A DNA stretch of 64,000 nucleotides from Paguma larvata (taxonomy: Eukaryota > Chordata > Mammalia > Carnivora > Viverridae): assembly GCA_030068075.1 (NCBI GenBank), contig CM057826.1, positions 95,841,804 through 95,905,803 of the forward strand, in the 5' to 3' direction. Of the stretch, positions 47,726-58,805 are shown in pieces (within the stretch, counting starts at the first letter, position 1; every line of letters starts with the position of its first letter). The position numbers and the translations under genes were made by a program. Below the pieces are notes generated by a model, which saw only the letters and a list, made by a program, of their open reading frames with translations, had not been told where the DNA came from and ran no database searches.

Positions 47726-49844
47726 TCTTTGTCCAAATAAAGTCACCCTAGTGATGGAAGAGTCCCACCAAGATACTCAGAAGAATTTTCCTCTGGAAAG
47801 TTATGGGGGATCCTGACACAGGTCTGAGTCCCTTACATACCCCGCTTTAGTAAATTTGTGGATGCCAGCTAAGCTTCTAGAAGAAAAGGAACGTGTTCAG
47901 ATTGCTGGGCTTTTGCACACTCTCCCAGCACTTTTTGGCTCTATTTCCATCCTGGGCACAGCACTGTGCATACACTCCAAACATGTCTAAGGCACATGGA
48001 CTGAAACCCAGCATCCGGTGTAAGAAAAATGAGGTTTTCAGGCAGGACCTCTTTGGAGTGGTAAGGTGCCAAGTGAGATAGGGCCACCCAGGCAGACTCT
48101 ATCATGTATGTGATATGAGCAAATTTCCCTGGGACTAGAAAATGTACTTCGAATAAGATTATAGAACTCATACAAGAACATGGCACACTCTTTGCTTGGG
48201 TCTCTTGCCATCAAGACCATCCTGCTGCCCTCCGGGATGTTTGGGCTCCTTACCATCAATCTGCAGTCACTCAGATGAAGGTACCACAGCATGGTTTTTA
48301 ATTATTCAGGGTGAAATCATTTAAGAAATAATATTGAGAGTGAGGGACAAATGCCCATGTGGCAGGAAAATTTTGGCATAATAGTGGTTATGCCTGGCTC
48401 CCAACATTTCCCCATGTCTGCAACAGTTTGAGCACCCATGCATGTTGTGCCTGTCACCTCTGGGAAGGAATGCTGCTGCCCAGGCAAGGACAACAAAGGT
48501 GCAGACTCTTGGCTTCTCACTTGCAAAAGCCTAGGCCCAGGACTTAAATAGAAGATTTGGATAAATATATGATTAGAGCTACTTTCTATTCCCTCCAGTA
48601 CCACCCCTTACCCCTGGACTAGGGAAAGTTGCTCAGACTGAAGCAAGGAAAATACCAGTCCAGTCAGGTCCCTTTCCCACCACTGGTCAAATCCCAACTG
48701 AGTTTGAGAATCTCTGTGGACATGGGACCTGTGCCCTGTGTCCTGCTAAAATCCAGAGAACACAAAGCAAGTAATGAAGGGCTTCGAGGAGCCCCTAATA
48801 TCTTCTTAGGACTCCAAAGAATAGCCAAGTATGCCTAGGGGCAGGAAATGGCTAAGAAATGAACTGTTTGGATGGGTGTCAGGGCTTTGGATGAGACAAC
48901 ACACATCTCAGAGAATGTCAACCTGGGAAGATGCCTCAGTCTTACTTCTCCCTCCTCCAGTGCCTTAGAAGCGTAGCCACCTGGGACTTAGACACAATCC
49001 TGGGAAGGGTGGACAGGAAATCTGAGTTGACTGAGATTTAGGTTTTGTCACTCACTACAATGAACTCAAAATGGAAATGGAGCTCAGAAAGGTTCAAAAA
49101 GATTGAATGACCTCCTTTTTCTCACCCATCTACATTTCTGTGTATCATTACTACCTTTAGAAAATGACTAAATGGCACATAGGTGATGCTAAAATACTCC
49201 TCATGTAGTTGAAGGCAAAGTGCTGAGGTAGGAAAACCCATCAGTCTGAGGTCCCCAAGGACCCCTTTAGTTTAGAGCCCTAACCTGCCCATTTGGTTCT
49301 TAGAAGAACCCAGAGAAGTAGTCAGTACTGTGCCTCTCACTCTTGATGATCCAGCACCCAGTGGCATGGCTGATTAGCTGTAGCCATGCAGATGAGGGGA
49401 ACAACTGTTCTCTACCTTCTCCCCACCAGAAAGCGACTCCTGGAACCTGGGTCACATGAAGATGGAATACACACAAAGTATGCTTCCATTGCTGCCTGAA
49501 AAATAGCATGAAAGGCCTTTGAAAGTAGAAAACATTATAAATATGCTGTCAAGTGACTCATTGGAGCCCAACGTGGTAATCTTAGGATTCCAGAGCTATT
49601 CACCAATTAAAGCCTAGGATTTCCTACTGAAATACAAGGTTTTGATCACGACATTCACACTGACTCAAAGATCTAAATATGTATGGTGTTAAACCACATT
49701 CTGACCAGACATGAATGCTAAAGACTCCTCAGGTATTTATCTAAATTATGGTTGCGTTATAGTTTTAGGACAGAACAGCAAGTTGTTAAAAGCATGTTTA
49801 TATTTTCTCCTTTCCTTCCCTTTTTGTCAGCCATTTCTCACTGG
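47726..49844. other. unassigned non-coding sequence
   Basis: A weak MIR-like piece lies at 49060-49115 ('ctcagaaaggttcaaaaagattgaatgacct'). No gene is seen. Confidence 0.5.
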
Positions 49845-50080
49845 TTTTGTCCATCATTTTAAGTTTATTTATTAGAGGGAGAGAGAAAGAGAGTGAGAGC
49901 ATGAGTGGGAGAGGGGCAGAGAGAGAGGGAGAGAGAGAATCCCAATCAAGTTTTGCAGTATCAGCGCAGAGCCTGATGCAGAACTCAAACTCAGGAACTG
50001 CAAAATCATGACCTGCGCCAAAATTAAGAGCTGTACGCTTAATTGACTGAGCCATCAGCACCCTTTTTTGCCCATTCTTA
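49845..50080 (-). mobile_element. feliform CAN SINE
   Basis: Body 49861-50063, reverse orientation; the GA-rich block, 'gtatcagcgcagagcctgatgc' and the head 'aattgactgagccatcagcaccc' are visible. Flanks 'ttttgtccatcatttt' and 'ttttttgcccattctta' are probably an eroded target duplication. Confidence 0.88.
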
Positions 50081-50305
50081 ATCCTATTGCTCTGCAACAA
50101 TAATTAGCATCTGCTGAGTACTTAGTAAATTCTGCTGAATACTTAGGAAATGCCATGCCCCCTTATATCCTACAACACACACACCTAAGACCTCCCCTTT
50201 GCCTAAATCTATCATATCCCTCTCCTATGAAGGGTGTGTCTGTCGGGCACCACATAAACCCCAGCTTCCACCTTCTCCTTCCACATGTCTATCTAGAGAA
50301 CATGC

Positions 50306-50549
50306 TCAAGTCTCCATTTTATTTCTTTTTTAAACATTTTTATTTATTTTTTGAGTGAGAGAGAGAGCACAAATTGAGGAGTGGCAGAGAGAGAGGTAGA
50401 GAGAATCCCAAGTAGGCTCTGCAGTGTCAGCACAGACCCCAATGTAGCGCTTGAACTCATGAACTATGAGATCACGACCTGAGCTGAAACCAAGAGTTGG
50501 ACGCTTAACTAGCCAAGCCACCCAAGTGCCCCATCAAATGCCCCATTTT
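50306..50549 (-). mobile_element. feliform CAN SINE
   Basis: Body 50321-50532, reverse orientation, with head 'actagccaagccacccaagtgcccc'. Flanks 'tcaagtctccatttt' and 'tcaaatgccccatttt' look like a diverged target duplication. It follows the previous SINE after only about 230 bases. Confidence 0.9.
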
Positions 50550-51192
50550 CACATCATGCATTGGGCCAGTGACCTTCCTTTCTTCCCGTTCTATGACAGT
50601 TCAGAGCCCATATTTGTTTCCAACCATCAGAATCTTTCCACAGTGGCATTCTGATGTTTCTTCTCTATTCTGTGTTTTAACTGTGTGTTTGTGTATGTTA
50701 GACGGCATCAATTTCAATTTTTTCCGAAATCTTTCTTTGAAAACAAAACAAAGCACTTTCATCCTGGCTAAGTCTATCAAAACTGAACGACCTCAGTAGG
50801 CCCTTTATATTATTTCTCCCTCGACCTCACCTGCTCTCCCAGACAACACACAACTCCACCATCCCCACTCTCAGTTGATGATCTTGCTTCCTAAGTGACC
50901 AAGCAAAGGGAAGCAAGCAGCATAGAACTTCTGAGACTCTCATTGCCACATCCACCCACCTACTTCTGTCTGGCCCATGGAACCCTCTCTCCCACTGGTC
51001 ACTGTGGAGGGTGCATGATCCTCTGGCTGGGCTGACCCCTTCCCTGGGCACTTCATCCCATTTTCCCCACCTACCCAGAGACCTTGCTTCTTTGAATCTG
51101 CCCCGGTTTCCTGACTAGGGGGAGTTCTGTCTTCCATCTTTGTACTGGATTGGTTCTAACACCACAAAAATAAAGTATTCCAGCTTCCTTAG
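50550..51192. other. unassigned non-coding sequence
   Basis: No gene or named repeat is seen. Confidence 0.5.
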
Positions 51193-51260
51193 TAAAAAGA
51201 AAAAAAAAAGTAGAAAAAAAAGAAAAAACAGTAGAAAAAAAGAAAAAATAAAAAGAAATC
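51193..51260. repeat. A-rich low-complexity tract
   Basis: Runs of A broken by G and T, such as (AAAAAG)n-like units. This produces a phenylalanine/leucine-rich frame on the - strand (51115-51330) that is an artefact. Confidence 0.85.
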
Positions 51261-51623
51261 TCTTAACTTCACTTCCCCCCTCTAAATAGTTGTCCATTTC
51301 TTTCCTGATCTTTGAAACAAAACTCTCCAAAGACCTACTTTCATGAGCTGCAATCCCTCCATCCTCACTCCCTTTAATACTATGGAATCATCCGGTCAGG
51401 CTTGTTTCTACCCACAATTCCATCAAAATCACTTCGCCTGCAGACAACACAAATGGACTTACATTATTCAATACACTGGATAGTGTGTAGGTGCATGGGA
51501 TGCCACAGGTCGCTGTTTTTTGCACACATTACTGGCTTGGTTTCCAACATGCTGCAGGCTCTGGTTTTCCCTCTTCTTTCTAGTTGGTTCTGATCGGAAT
51601 TATCCTATCGCCTTAATTTATAA
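51261..51623. other. unassigned non-coding sequence
   Basis: No gene or named repeat is seen. Confidence 0.5.
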
Positions 51624-51791
51624 ACCACTGTTTTTCAACATTTGGCAAGAAAATCAATCACCTTGAGGGCGATCACTCTCGCTAGTAAGGACCCCGCCCC
51701 AGGAGTTTCTGATTTAGTAGGCGTGGGATGGCCCATAATTTGCATATCATGTTTTCAGGTTGCTGTTAATCTATGGATCACATTTTTAGTG
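51624..51791. mobile_element. MER5/MER58-type hAT element
   Basis: 'ccactgtttttcaacatttggc', 'aatcaatcaccttgagggcgatc', 'gccccaggagtttctgatttagtaggcgtggg', 'taatttgcatatcatgttttcaggttgctgttaatctatggatcacattttt' follow the element from end to end. Confidence 0.7.
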
Positions 51792-51879
51792 GCAGTGCCT
51801 AAACTCTTCTATCATTTTTCACTTCAGCAATGATATTATGTCCTTACAGTTTCAATATTTCTACACGCTGAAAAGATCC

Positions 51880-52345
51880 AAAAATGTATTTCCAGGCTCT
51901 ACCTCTCCCCTGACCTCCAGAGTCACATAGCCACCTGTCTGATTTACCTCCTGGTTTGGATGGCTAATAAGCAACTCCACCTTCATATGTTCAACCTGAG
52001 CTCCTGAGAGTCCCTCCCAGACTCTGCCCCTTCCATGGTTCTCTCTTCAGTCAGCGGCAACTTCAGTCTTCTAATTGCTCAAGTCAAAACCCTGGGAGCC
52101 ATTCAGGAGTTCTCTCTACTTTTACACTCCACTTCAATCCTTCAAATAACTATATTAGCTTTAAAGTGGAAATATATCTGGAATTCAGCCAGTTCTCACC
52201 AACCCCAATACTGCCACCTTGATCCAAGCCAGCATGATCTCCTTACTGGATTATTATAATCATTTCTTAACTGGTCTTTCCTCTTCCACATTCTTTACAA
52301 TCTATTCTTAATAAAGCAATTAGGATGATCTGGCTGGCCCCAAAC
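51880..52345 (+). mobile_element. L2 LINE fragment
   Basis: 'gtctgatttacctcctggtttggatggctaataagcaactcc', 'cagtcagcggcaacttcagtc', 'ctaattgctcaagtcaaaaccctgggagccattcaggagttctctc', 'ccttgatccaagccagcatgatctcc', 'ggattattataatcatttcttaactggtc' follow the L2 ORF2 C-terminal region in sense orientation. Frames are closed. Confidence 0.8.
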
Positions 52346-52654
52346 ATTTGGCTCCAGTACAGCATCTCCAACGATGCTTCTGGGAGGAGAGGAGGTGCTT
52401 CCTGGTGCCACCATTACTGGAAACATTTCTATGGCCTGGCTTAAGCTTTTTGAAACTCCATTTGTATATAGTTTTTTTTCCCTTAAATTTATAGCAAGTG
52501 ACTGCCATATCAGTAATGTATTAGTTATAAAATAACAAACTCTATTGTAAAAAGATCAGCAAAGCCTAATTTCTATGTCATAGCAGTTGTACTTAGAAAA
52601 TACTTTAGGCTAGTCTTCAAGTGAAACCTCCTTACTATCATAGAATTTGAACTT
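52346..52654. other. unassigned non-coding sequence
   Basis: Nothing recognisable between the L2 fragment and the MIR. Confidence 0.5.
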
Positions 52655-52817
52655 GGGCCTCGTAGTTAAGAGTGTGTGCTCTAAAGGAGGACTGAAGTGT
52701 TTATATCTTTGCTCTCCTATTACCTTGAGTAAGTTACCCTTAGCTTTCCTCATCTGGTTGTAAGGTTGTGAATTAATATAAAGGACAGAGAGCAGTACCT
52801 AGCATAGTTCAGAATAC
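52655..52817 (+). mobile_element. MIR SINE, 5' portion
   Basis: 'cctcgtagttaagagtgtgtgctctaaagg', 'ccttgagtaagttacccttagctttcctcatctgg', 'gtaaggttgtgaattaatataaagg', 'agcagtacctagcatagttc' follow the MIR order. Its 3' end stops where the LTR begins, so the LTR probably landed in it. Confidence 0.75.
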
Positions 52818-53343
52818 TGAGACACAAAAACTAAAGGGACCCTATGAAAAATGGCTTTCACTCCTTTTCTGCTTCTATTCTTGCTAGGACCTACCCCCTC
52901 ACCTTACACACATCTGACAGAAGAGATAATGTCTGTCCTCCTTTAAAGGAGTTAATGATTTCTTTGGAGTCTTCCAGCACAATCAATAACATTATAACAT
53001 CGATAAGGAGCAACTGGGTGGGGTCATCATGAACATTCTCCAAGATTACTGACTAATCAAGACCCCTGACTGCAGGGCATAAGTCACTTACAGAGAAGAT
53101 TGTGGAAGACCACAATCTTCACTAAAAACCCCAGACCCCAAGCAAAGACCAGACTCACTCTCTTTTCCTTTCTGAGTCTCTCAGACACTCTGTCTGTATC
53201 TGCATTCTCTCTATCTCTTCAATAAACTCTGCTCTCACTTCCTCTCGGCTCATGTTTGATGTCTATCCTACATGCAGCCAAGAACCCACTTGACTGGTCC
53301 TCTGGGATCCCCTCTGGGTCCTGAGGCCCAGCCAGCCTGCATC
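52818..53343 (+). mobile_element. probable retroviral-type solo LTR
   Basis: The stretch starts TGAGAC and ends near CCTGCA, so TG...CA ends are possible. It has the logic of a class I (gammaretrovirus-like) LTR: a polyadenylation signal AATAAA at 53221-53226, a pyrimidine-rich stretch before it, and a GT/T-rich stretch after it. The end region reads 'gaacccacttgactggtcctctgggatcccctctggg'. No gag, pol or env sequence adjoins it. A perfect hairpin lies at 53095-53120. Target duplications are not clear, so the edges are approximate and the family is inferred. Confidence 0.6.
53095..53120. other. perfect 11-bp inverted repeat, 4-base loop
   Basis: GAAGATTGTGG (53095-53105), loop AAGA, CCACAATCTTC (53110-53120). 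It lies in the middle of the probable LTR, about 100 bases before its AATAAA. Confidence 0.9.
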
Positions 53344-55373
53344 AATATTGCAGAATGGCTTGTGTATCTTTTTACACTCACTGTTTGGCAGACCAGATAT
53401 TTTTTTTTTTTTTTTTGGCCTCCTTTAGTCATAAGGGAGAATTGTAGTTGAATTTAGTCATGGAAATGTTAACTGTCTCAAAAGAGAGGTTACAGGGCAG
53501 AAAATAATTTTTAAATGAATTATTGGGTAGGAAAACAACCGGCATTCTCTCCTACGTGATACCATTTCCTACGCATTTTCGAAGGAAGATTCTTCATGGT
53601 TCACACATTTTCTTCTCTGATAGCTCCTCTTATGCCTGCCTTGATGTGGCAGACCATGCATCTGTCTGAGAGACAGCAGTCACTTTACATCCTGGGCCAA
53701 ACATCCAAGAAGTGTGTGCAAACATACCCAACATAGTCATGACAGAGGTGTACATCTGTATGCACACACAGGAGGGATCTGCTTTCGTAACGGGTGCTGC
53801 TGCTGCTGAGACGATGCACGTGAAAGCATAACTCACTTGCAAAGGGTTATGGAAAGCCTAACTCTCTCAAGGCCAGCCCTCAGAGTCTGGAGGCTTTGAT
53901 GGTGCATGGCTATTCCCTCACCTGCGTTCACTTTGCCTCTGGCAAAAGTTTGATTGACTTACTGCCAAGATGGTTGTTACCAAACCATATGTTTGTTCTA
54001 TAGACCAGTAGTTGAAAGTTACTTTGTCCACGATGCCAAATGAAGCTCCCGATATGAACAGGAGGACGCAAAAAAAAAGGCTTTGCTCAATCTCTTGGTT
54101 TACTAGACTTTTATGTTATTACTATTTTTCAAGAGAGAGCAGAGGTTGAACTGAATTGAGCAGCTAACTATGGAAAACTCATTTTTCTCTACCTAAAGTA
54201 GATGTCACTTCTCTGGCATTTCCAAACCATACTAAAACAATTGCAGGACCTCATTGATTGGTTGCTGGGTCAGTGTGAGGCCATTCACTTAGTGTTGGGA
54301 TTAATCAACAGCTCTCTGGGAAGCAGAGGGCCACAGTCCTTCTAGGACTGAGGCTTCTTTTTATCATTGCTTTCCTGGACACCAACATCCACATCCATAA
54401 GCGCTCCTGAAATGTGTAATGTATATTCTATTCCATATAGACCACCTACTTAATAATATTACTATTAATAACAGTAATACTATTTATTGGTCCCTTACTC
54501 TGCCTCAGATATTATGCCAAGGGCTGACTTCACGGGCATATCACTAAGTGCAGTTGTACAGGGTCCCATAATCAGAGAAGTTCTGAGGGTTTAATGATTA
54601 CTTTGAGATTTTTAATAATTTTATCTTTGAATTTTCATTTCGTAACTGAAGTCCAATGAGATAAAGGAGCATGCACCAGGGTCTTAAAGACTCAACCCAA
54701 ATGTCTTTCTGCTGCCTACCAACTCCCTGTCTCCCCATTGATTGGTTCTAAGCCACCCACTGCCCTGCTCTCTAGTGCCCAGGACTCTGCCCAGCCTCTC
54801 TATCCACATATCACAACCACGGAGACCTTCACCCCTGACATAAAGAGTAGACTCAAGTGCATGTGCCTCATGGTGTCTTGGAAGGGGCATACTGCCTTAG
54901 GCTGACAGCCTCTTGAGCATTCATCAGGGACTCTGTCAGGGAGAGTTTCTGCTCACCCTTATCTAATTACTAATTGAGTCTCTTGGAAGAAGTTGCAATT
55001 TTTTTAGGGATCGCCTGTTTGCCATGGGTTGGATAGTAGGCCTATGAGAAGGGGAGATTTTTGGTCTAATTTCCATACCTCTAGGTGACAGCTTACAGGA
55101 AGGGCATCCAGGCATCCAGTGGGCCATGTGCAGGTACCAAGTCATAGAAAGGGGTTCTTTTGTCTGTAAGAGCCTATAGGACCCCAGGATGTATCCTATG
55201 CTCAGAACCACAGAAGAAAGGAAAAAAAGTTACATTTTATACCCTTAGTGGTACTTTTTTCCTGTTTTTTGAAAAAGGGGCCCTGCATTTTCATTCTGCA
55301 ACAAGCCTTGCAAATTATGTGGCCAGTCCTGTTCCTTTTAGTTTAATGCGACTTGTGGTCACAAAGCCACCAG
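53344..55373. other. unassigned non-coding sequence
   Basis: A long T run lies at 53400-53418. A weak MIR-like remnant may sit at 54470-54530. No gene is seen. Confidence 0.5.
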
Positions 55374-55986
55374 TGATGGAGGTTGTATTTTTCTTATCAT
55401 TTTATTTTACTTTATTTTCATCATGACAAGTGTACCCATTTATCCTCACTCCTTATATCCCCCATCCCCCCACCCATCTCCCCTCTGGTAACCATCAATT
55501 TTCTTTCTATAGCACAGAGTCTGTTTCTTGGCTTCTCTCTCTCTCTTTTTTCTTTTCCTTTGCTCGTTTGTTTTGTTTCTTAAATTCCACATATGAGTGA
55601 AATCATATGGCATTTGTCTTCCTCTGACTGATTTTGCTTACCATTATACTCTCTAGCTTGATCCATGTTGTTGCAAATGGCAAGATTTCATTCTTTTCTT
55701 AAAAATGTTTATTTTTGAGAGAGAGAAAGAGAGAATGAGCACAAGAGGGAAGACGCAGAGGGAGAGGAAGAAAGAGAGAGAGAGAAAGAGAAAGAGAAAA
55801 ACACAGAATCCAAAACAAGCTCCAGACTCTGAGCTGTCAGCACAGAGCCCAACAAGGAGCCCGAACCCATGAACTGTGAGATCATGACCTGAGCTGAAGT
55901 CAGACACTCAACTGACTGAGCCTCCCAGATGTCCCAGGATTTCATTCTTTCTACTGTTGAACAATATTCTGATGGAGGTTGTATTT
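55374..55986 (-). mobile_element. 5'-truncated L1 3' end with 17-bp target duplication
   Basis: The insert (55391-55969) is the reverse complement of an L1 3' UTR: 'ccccacccatctcccctctggtaaccatc', 'ttccacatatgagtgaaatcatatggcatttgtcttcctctgactg', 'gatccatgttgttgcaaatggcaagatttcattctt'. It is flanked by 'tgatggaggttgtattt' at 55374-55390 and again at 55970-55986. A SINE sits inside it (55697-55934). Only about 330 bases are L1. Confidence 0.88.
55681..55950 (-). mobile_element. feliform CAN SINE nested in L1
   Basis: Body 55697-55934, reverse orientation; the head reads 'caactgactgagcctcccagatgtcc'. Flanks are 'caagatttcattcttt' (55681-55696) and 'caggatttcattcttt' (55935-55950), one mismatch in 16. 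The duplicated sequence belongs to the host L1, so this SINE is the younger insertion. Confidence 0.93.
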
Positions 55987-57034
55987 AAATCCAAATAAAC
56001 CCACTAAGAACTACTGTTAACTCCACCACACTGCTCTCAAGTTATGGCCCATTGGGTTGTAGTTTTCCTCTCAGTTGTCTTAACCCTGACTCTTTGCAAG
56101 ACTTGAAGTGTCTTCTCGTATTTATACATCATAAAATCTATTTGTGTATCATTTTGAAATGGAGATTGATAAAAGTGAACATTTGGCAAGGTGGGGAAGG
56201 AAATACAATGGCATTTAAGCCTTGGGAATAGACGGGAATAATCAAAAAGATACCATTATGAACAGAAAGAAAGAAAGCTGCTTGGAAGTTGTGGCTCTTT
56301 CAAACTGCACCCAAGTGCATTGCCAACTGTCAGAAGCACTGCCTGAGCAGATGGGCAGGTGCAAAGTCATGATGAGGAGGAACACAATTACATGACTGTG
56401 CCAGCTCCAGTTTTCTCACAAGGTGTCCTACTCATCTGTTAGATAGCTAAGCATTTTTATTAAACATCTTAGAGTTTTTCTAATCTATTTAAAGCACTTA
56501 TATTTTACATTTCTGAACAGATGGCAAAAATGCAGTGAATGTGAATGTTATCGGGTATGTGGGGAAGCAGGATGCGGGTGATGAAGCAAAGGAGATTTTA
56601 CAATATTGAGAGCGAGAACGAGAAAGGGAAGCCATGGAGGACCAGCTTTTCTTATACTCTTCTTGCTTCATTGATGCTTTATGTATGTTCATTTTTCAAC
56701 TTGGTGAGATCTATATGCAATAAATAACATTTTGAGCTCTAAATGTGGATTAATGAATATGTTGAGATCTCACTCTGGAGAACTGCTGAGAGAGGCAGGA
56801 ACCTCTCTCAAGTTAATGGATGCTTGCTTCCCATAGCCTTCACTGGAAACATATGGGGTAGAAGGAAGTACAGGGGGCAGAAAGAAAGACTTGCTCAGTC
56901 TGGGATGCCATTTGGCAAGAAGGAGAGTTTGCTTTTGGGGATATTTTGTGAAATTGGACAAAAACAAAGTTAATGGGTAGCACTGCATTCTCGCAGAAAG
57001 GATAAATTCAGCATGCTGTGGGGTTTTGTTCATA
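55987..57034. other. unassigned non-coding sequence
   Basis: Short GAAA units near 56263-56277. No gene or named repeat is seen. Confidence 0.5.
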
Positions 57035-57635
57035 AGCCTTTAACAAAATTTGACATCCATAATTGAACCTCTTAAACTAAAAATAGGAGAAAAAGTTTTC
57101 AATCTAATAAATCATTTATGAAAAAAAATCTAGAGTTAACATCATACTTAAGAATGACATTGAATGCTTCCTTTGAAAATTCAAACCAAAGCAAAAATGT
57201 CCATCTTCATGACTTCTATTCAATTATCTATGAAATACCTACTATAACTAATAACTGAATTTAGTAGATTGTGGAATATAGAAATGCAAGAATAAATGGT
57301 ATTTCTACATAATAGTAACAAGCAGAAAATAAAATTCCACTTATAACAGCATAAAAAATTAAATGCATAAAAATTTAGCAAATACATACAATATCTTTAT
57401 AATGAAAACAATAAAATATTGCTACAGAAATTAAAGAAGGCCTGAATAAGTGGAGAGATTTAAAATTTTCAGGAACTGGAGGGCTCAATAATTTGAGAGG
57501 AACCATCCTCATAGTCATCTATAGATTCAATGCAGTTCAAATGAAAAGCCTCCAAGAGTTTATATAAAAATGGAAATGTCTTTTAAAAATCTATATGGAA
57601 ATACAAAAGATCTAGAGTAGCCAAAGAAAGTAATC

Positions 57636-57847
57636 TTTTTTTTTAATGTTTATTTATTTTTGAGACAGAGAGAGACAAAGCATGAGCAGGGGAGGGGCAG
57701 AGCAAGAGGGAGACACAGAATCCGAAGCAGGCTCCAGGCTCCAAGCCATCAGCACAGGGCCCGATGCGGGACTCAAACTCATAGACCATGAGGTCATGAC
57801 CTGAGCCGAAGTTGAACACTTTACTGACTGAGCCACCCAGGTGCCCC
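57636..57847 (-). mobile_element. feliform CAN SINE nested in L1 ORF2
   Basis: Reverse orientation, from 'ttaatgtttatttatttttgagacagag' to 'ctgactgagccacccaggtgcccc'. It splits the L1 'agccaaag(c/a)aatctt' sequence, and the L1 text resumes at about 57875. It is opposite in direction to its host. Confidence 0.92.
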
Positions 57848-57886
57848 AGAAATCTTTTTTTTTTTTTTAACAGTCAAAGAAATCTT
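57848..57886. repeat. short T-run insert between two AGAAATCTT copies
   Basis: AGAAATCTT at 57848-57856 and 57878-57886 bracket a T run ending 'aacagtcaa'. It sits at the boundary of the SINE and the resumed L1. It may be the SINE's own complex target duplication or a separate tiny poly(A) retroinsertion. Confidence 0.5.
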
Positions 57887-58130
57887 AAAGAAGAAAAACA
57901 AAATCGAAAGACCTTCACTGCCTGATTTCCAGATGTACTTTAAGTCTACAACAATCAAGGTATTCTGATACTGGCTTAAGGATAGCCTAATAGATTAAAA
58001 GAACAGAATAAAGAATTTAGAATTAAGCCTGCATGTATATATATATAATTTTTACAAAGTTGTCAAAACAAGTCTATGGAGAGGCTGGGTTCACAGTGAT
58101 GGAAAGCCTTTAGCAAACACATACTAGGAA

Positions 58131-58467
58131 CATGGAACTCAATCTTGTAGTGCTGAGCGGACTATGTGGAATCATAGTCTTTAACCATGGCCTTTCTCTT
58201 ATGTCCCTCTTTGCTAGTTGTCCCTGGGGGCCCTGGGGGTCCAATGCTCATCAGATCCCATTTCTATGACTACTCCCATCACCTTCCCAGTCAACCAGAA
58301 CCAGTTTTGGCACCTCCCTCTTCCAGCCCTAGGCACGGAAAGTCCCCAGGTCACTCCTTTCACCTTCACAAACACCTCTTCCCTCTGTCTAGTGAACATA
58401 AGAAAAAGGTTCTGAGAAGTGGGCTTTTAGTTTTAACATTATCACTCTGGCAGCATTTTCTCTCTTC
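58131..58467. other. unassigned non-coding sequence
   Basis: A proline-rich 112-codon frame (58187-58525, +) runs into the next SINE and is not credible as a gene. Confidence 0.5.
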
Positions 58468-58805
58468 AGAGAAAATTCTTTTTTTTTTTAATGTTTACTT
58501 ATGTATTTTAAGAGAAAGAGAGTGAGCACACACACAGGTAGGAGTCAGGGAGAGAGAGGGAGAGAGGGAATCCCAAGCAGGCTGGGTGCTGTTAGCTCAG
58601 AGTGTGACACGGGGCTCTATCCCATGAAGCGTGAGATCATGACCTGAGCTGAGATCAAGAGTTAGCCCCCCCTTTTTTTTTATTATAATAGTTTATTTTC
58701 AAATTGGTTTACATTTAACACCCAGTGTTCATCCCAACACGTGCCCAAGAGTTAGCCCCTTAACCTACTGAGCCACTCAGGTGCTCCTAGAGAGAGAACA
58801 TTCTT
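58468..58805 (-). mobile_element. feliform CAN SINE interrupted by an L1 tail
   Basis: Body 58481-58788, reverse orientation, with head 'taacctactgagccactcaggtgctcct'. It is longer than its relatives because about 77 extra bases (58670-58746) interrupt it. Flanks 'agagaaaattctt' (58468-58480) and 'agagagagaacattctt' (58789-58805) look like its diverged target duplication. Confidence 0.88.
58657..58759 (-). mobile_element. very short 5'-truncated L1 insertion
   Basis: A perfect 13-bp duplication 'aagagttagcccc' at 58657-58669 and 58747-58759 brackets 77 bases. Read on the - strand the insert is 'gggcacgtgttgggatgaac', 'actgggtgttaaatgtaaacc', 'aatttgaaaataaactatt', then an A-rich tail. This wording matches the 3' end of recent felid L1 elements as I recall them. 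Confidence 0.85.

Larger units (their letters stand above)
57035..58130 (+). pseudogene. L1 ORF2 fragment (reverse transcriptase region and beyond)
   Basis: Old LINE-1 sequence in sense orientation, broken by many stops and by a SINE. Around 57510-57550 it still translates IYRFNAVQMKSLQEFI, matching the conserved IYRFNAIPIK-type block. Around 57920-58012 it translates LPDFQMYFKSTTIKVF, a stop, then YWLKDSLID, a stop, then KNRI, matching the LPDFKLYYKA...WYW...IDQWNR block. 'gttaacatcatacttaagaatgac' near 57136 matches the 'ANIILN(G/D)' motif. Intact ORF2 encodes the endonuclease and reverse transcriptase of L1; only a central piece is present here. The 5' and 3' edges are approximate. Confidence 0.85.
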
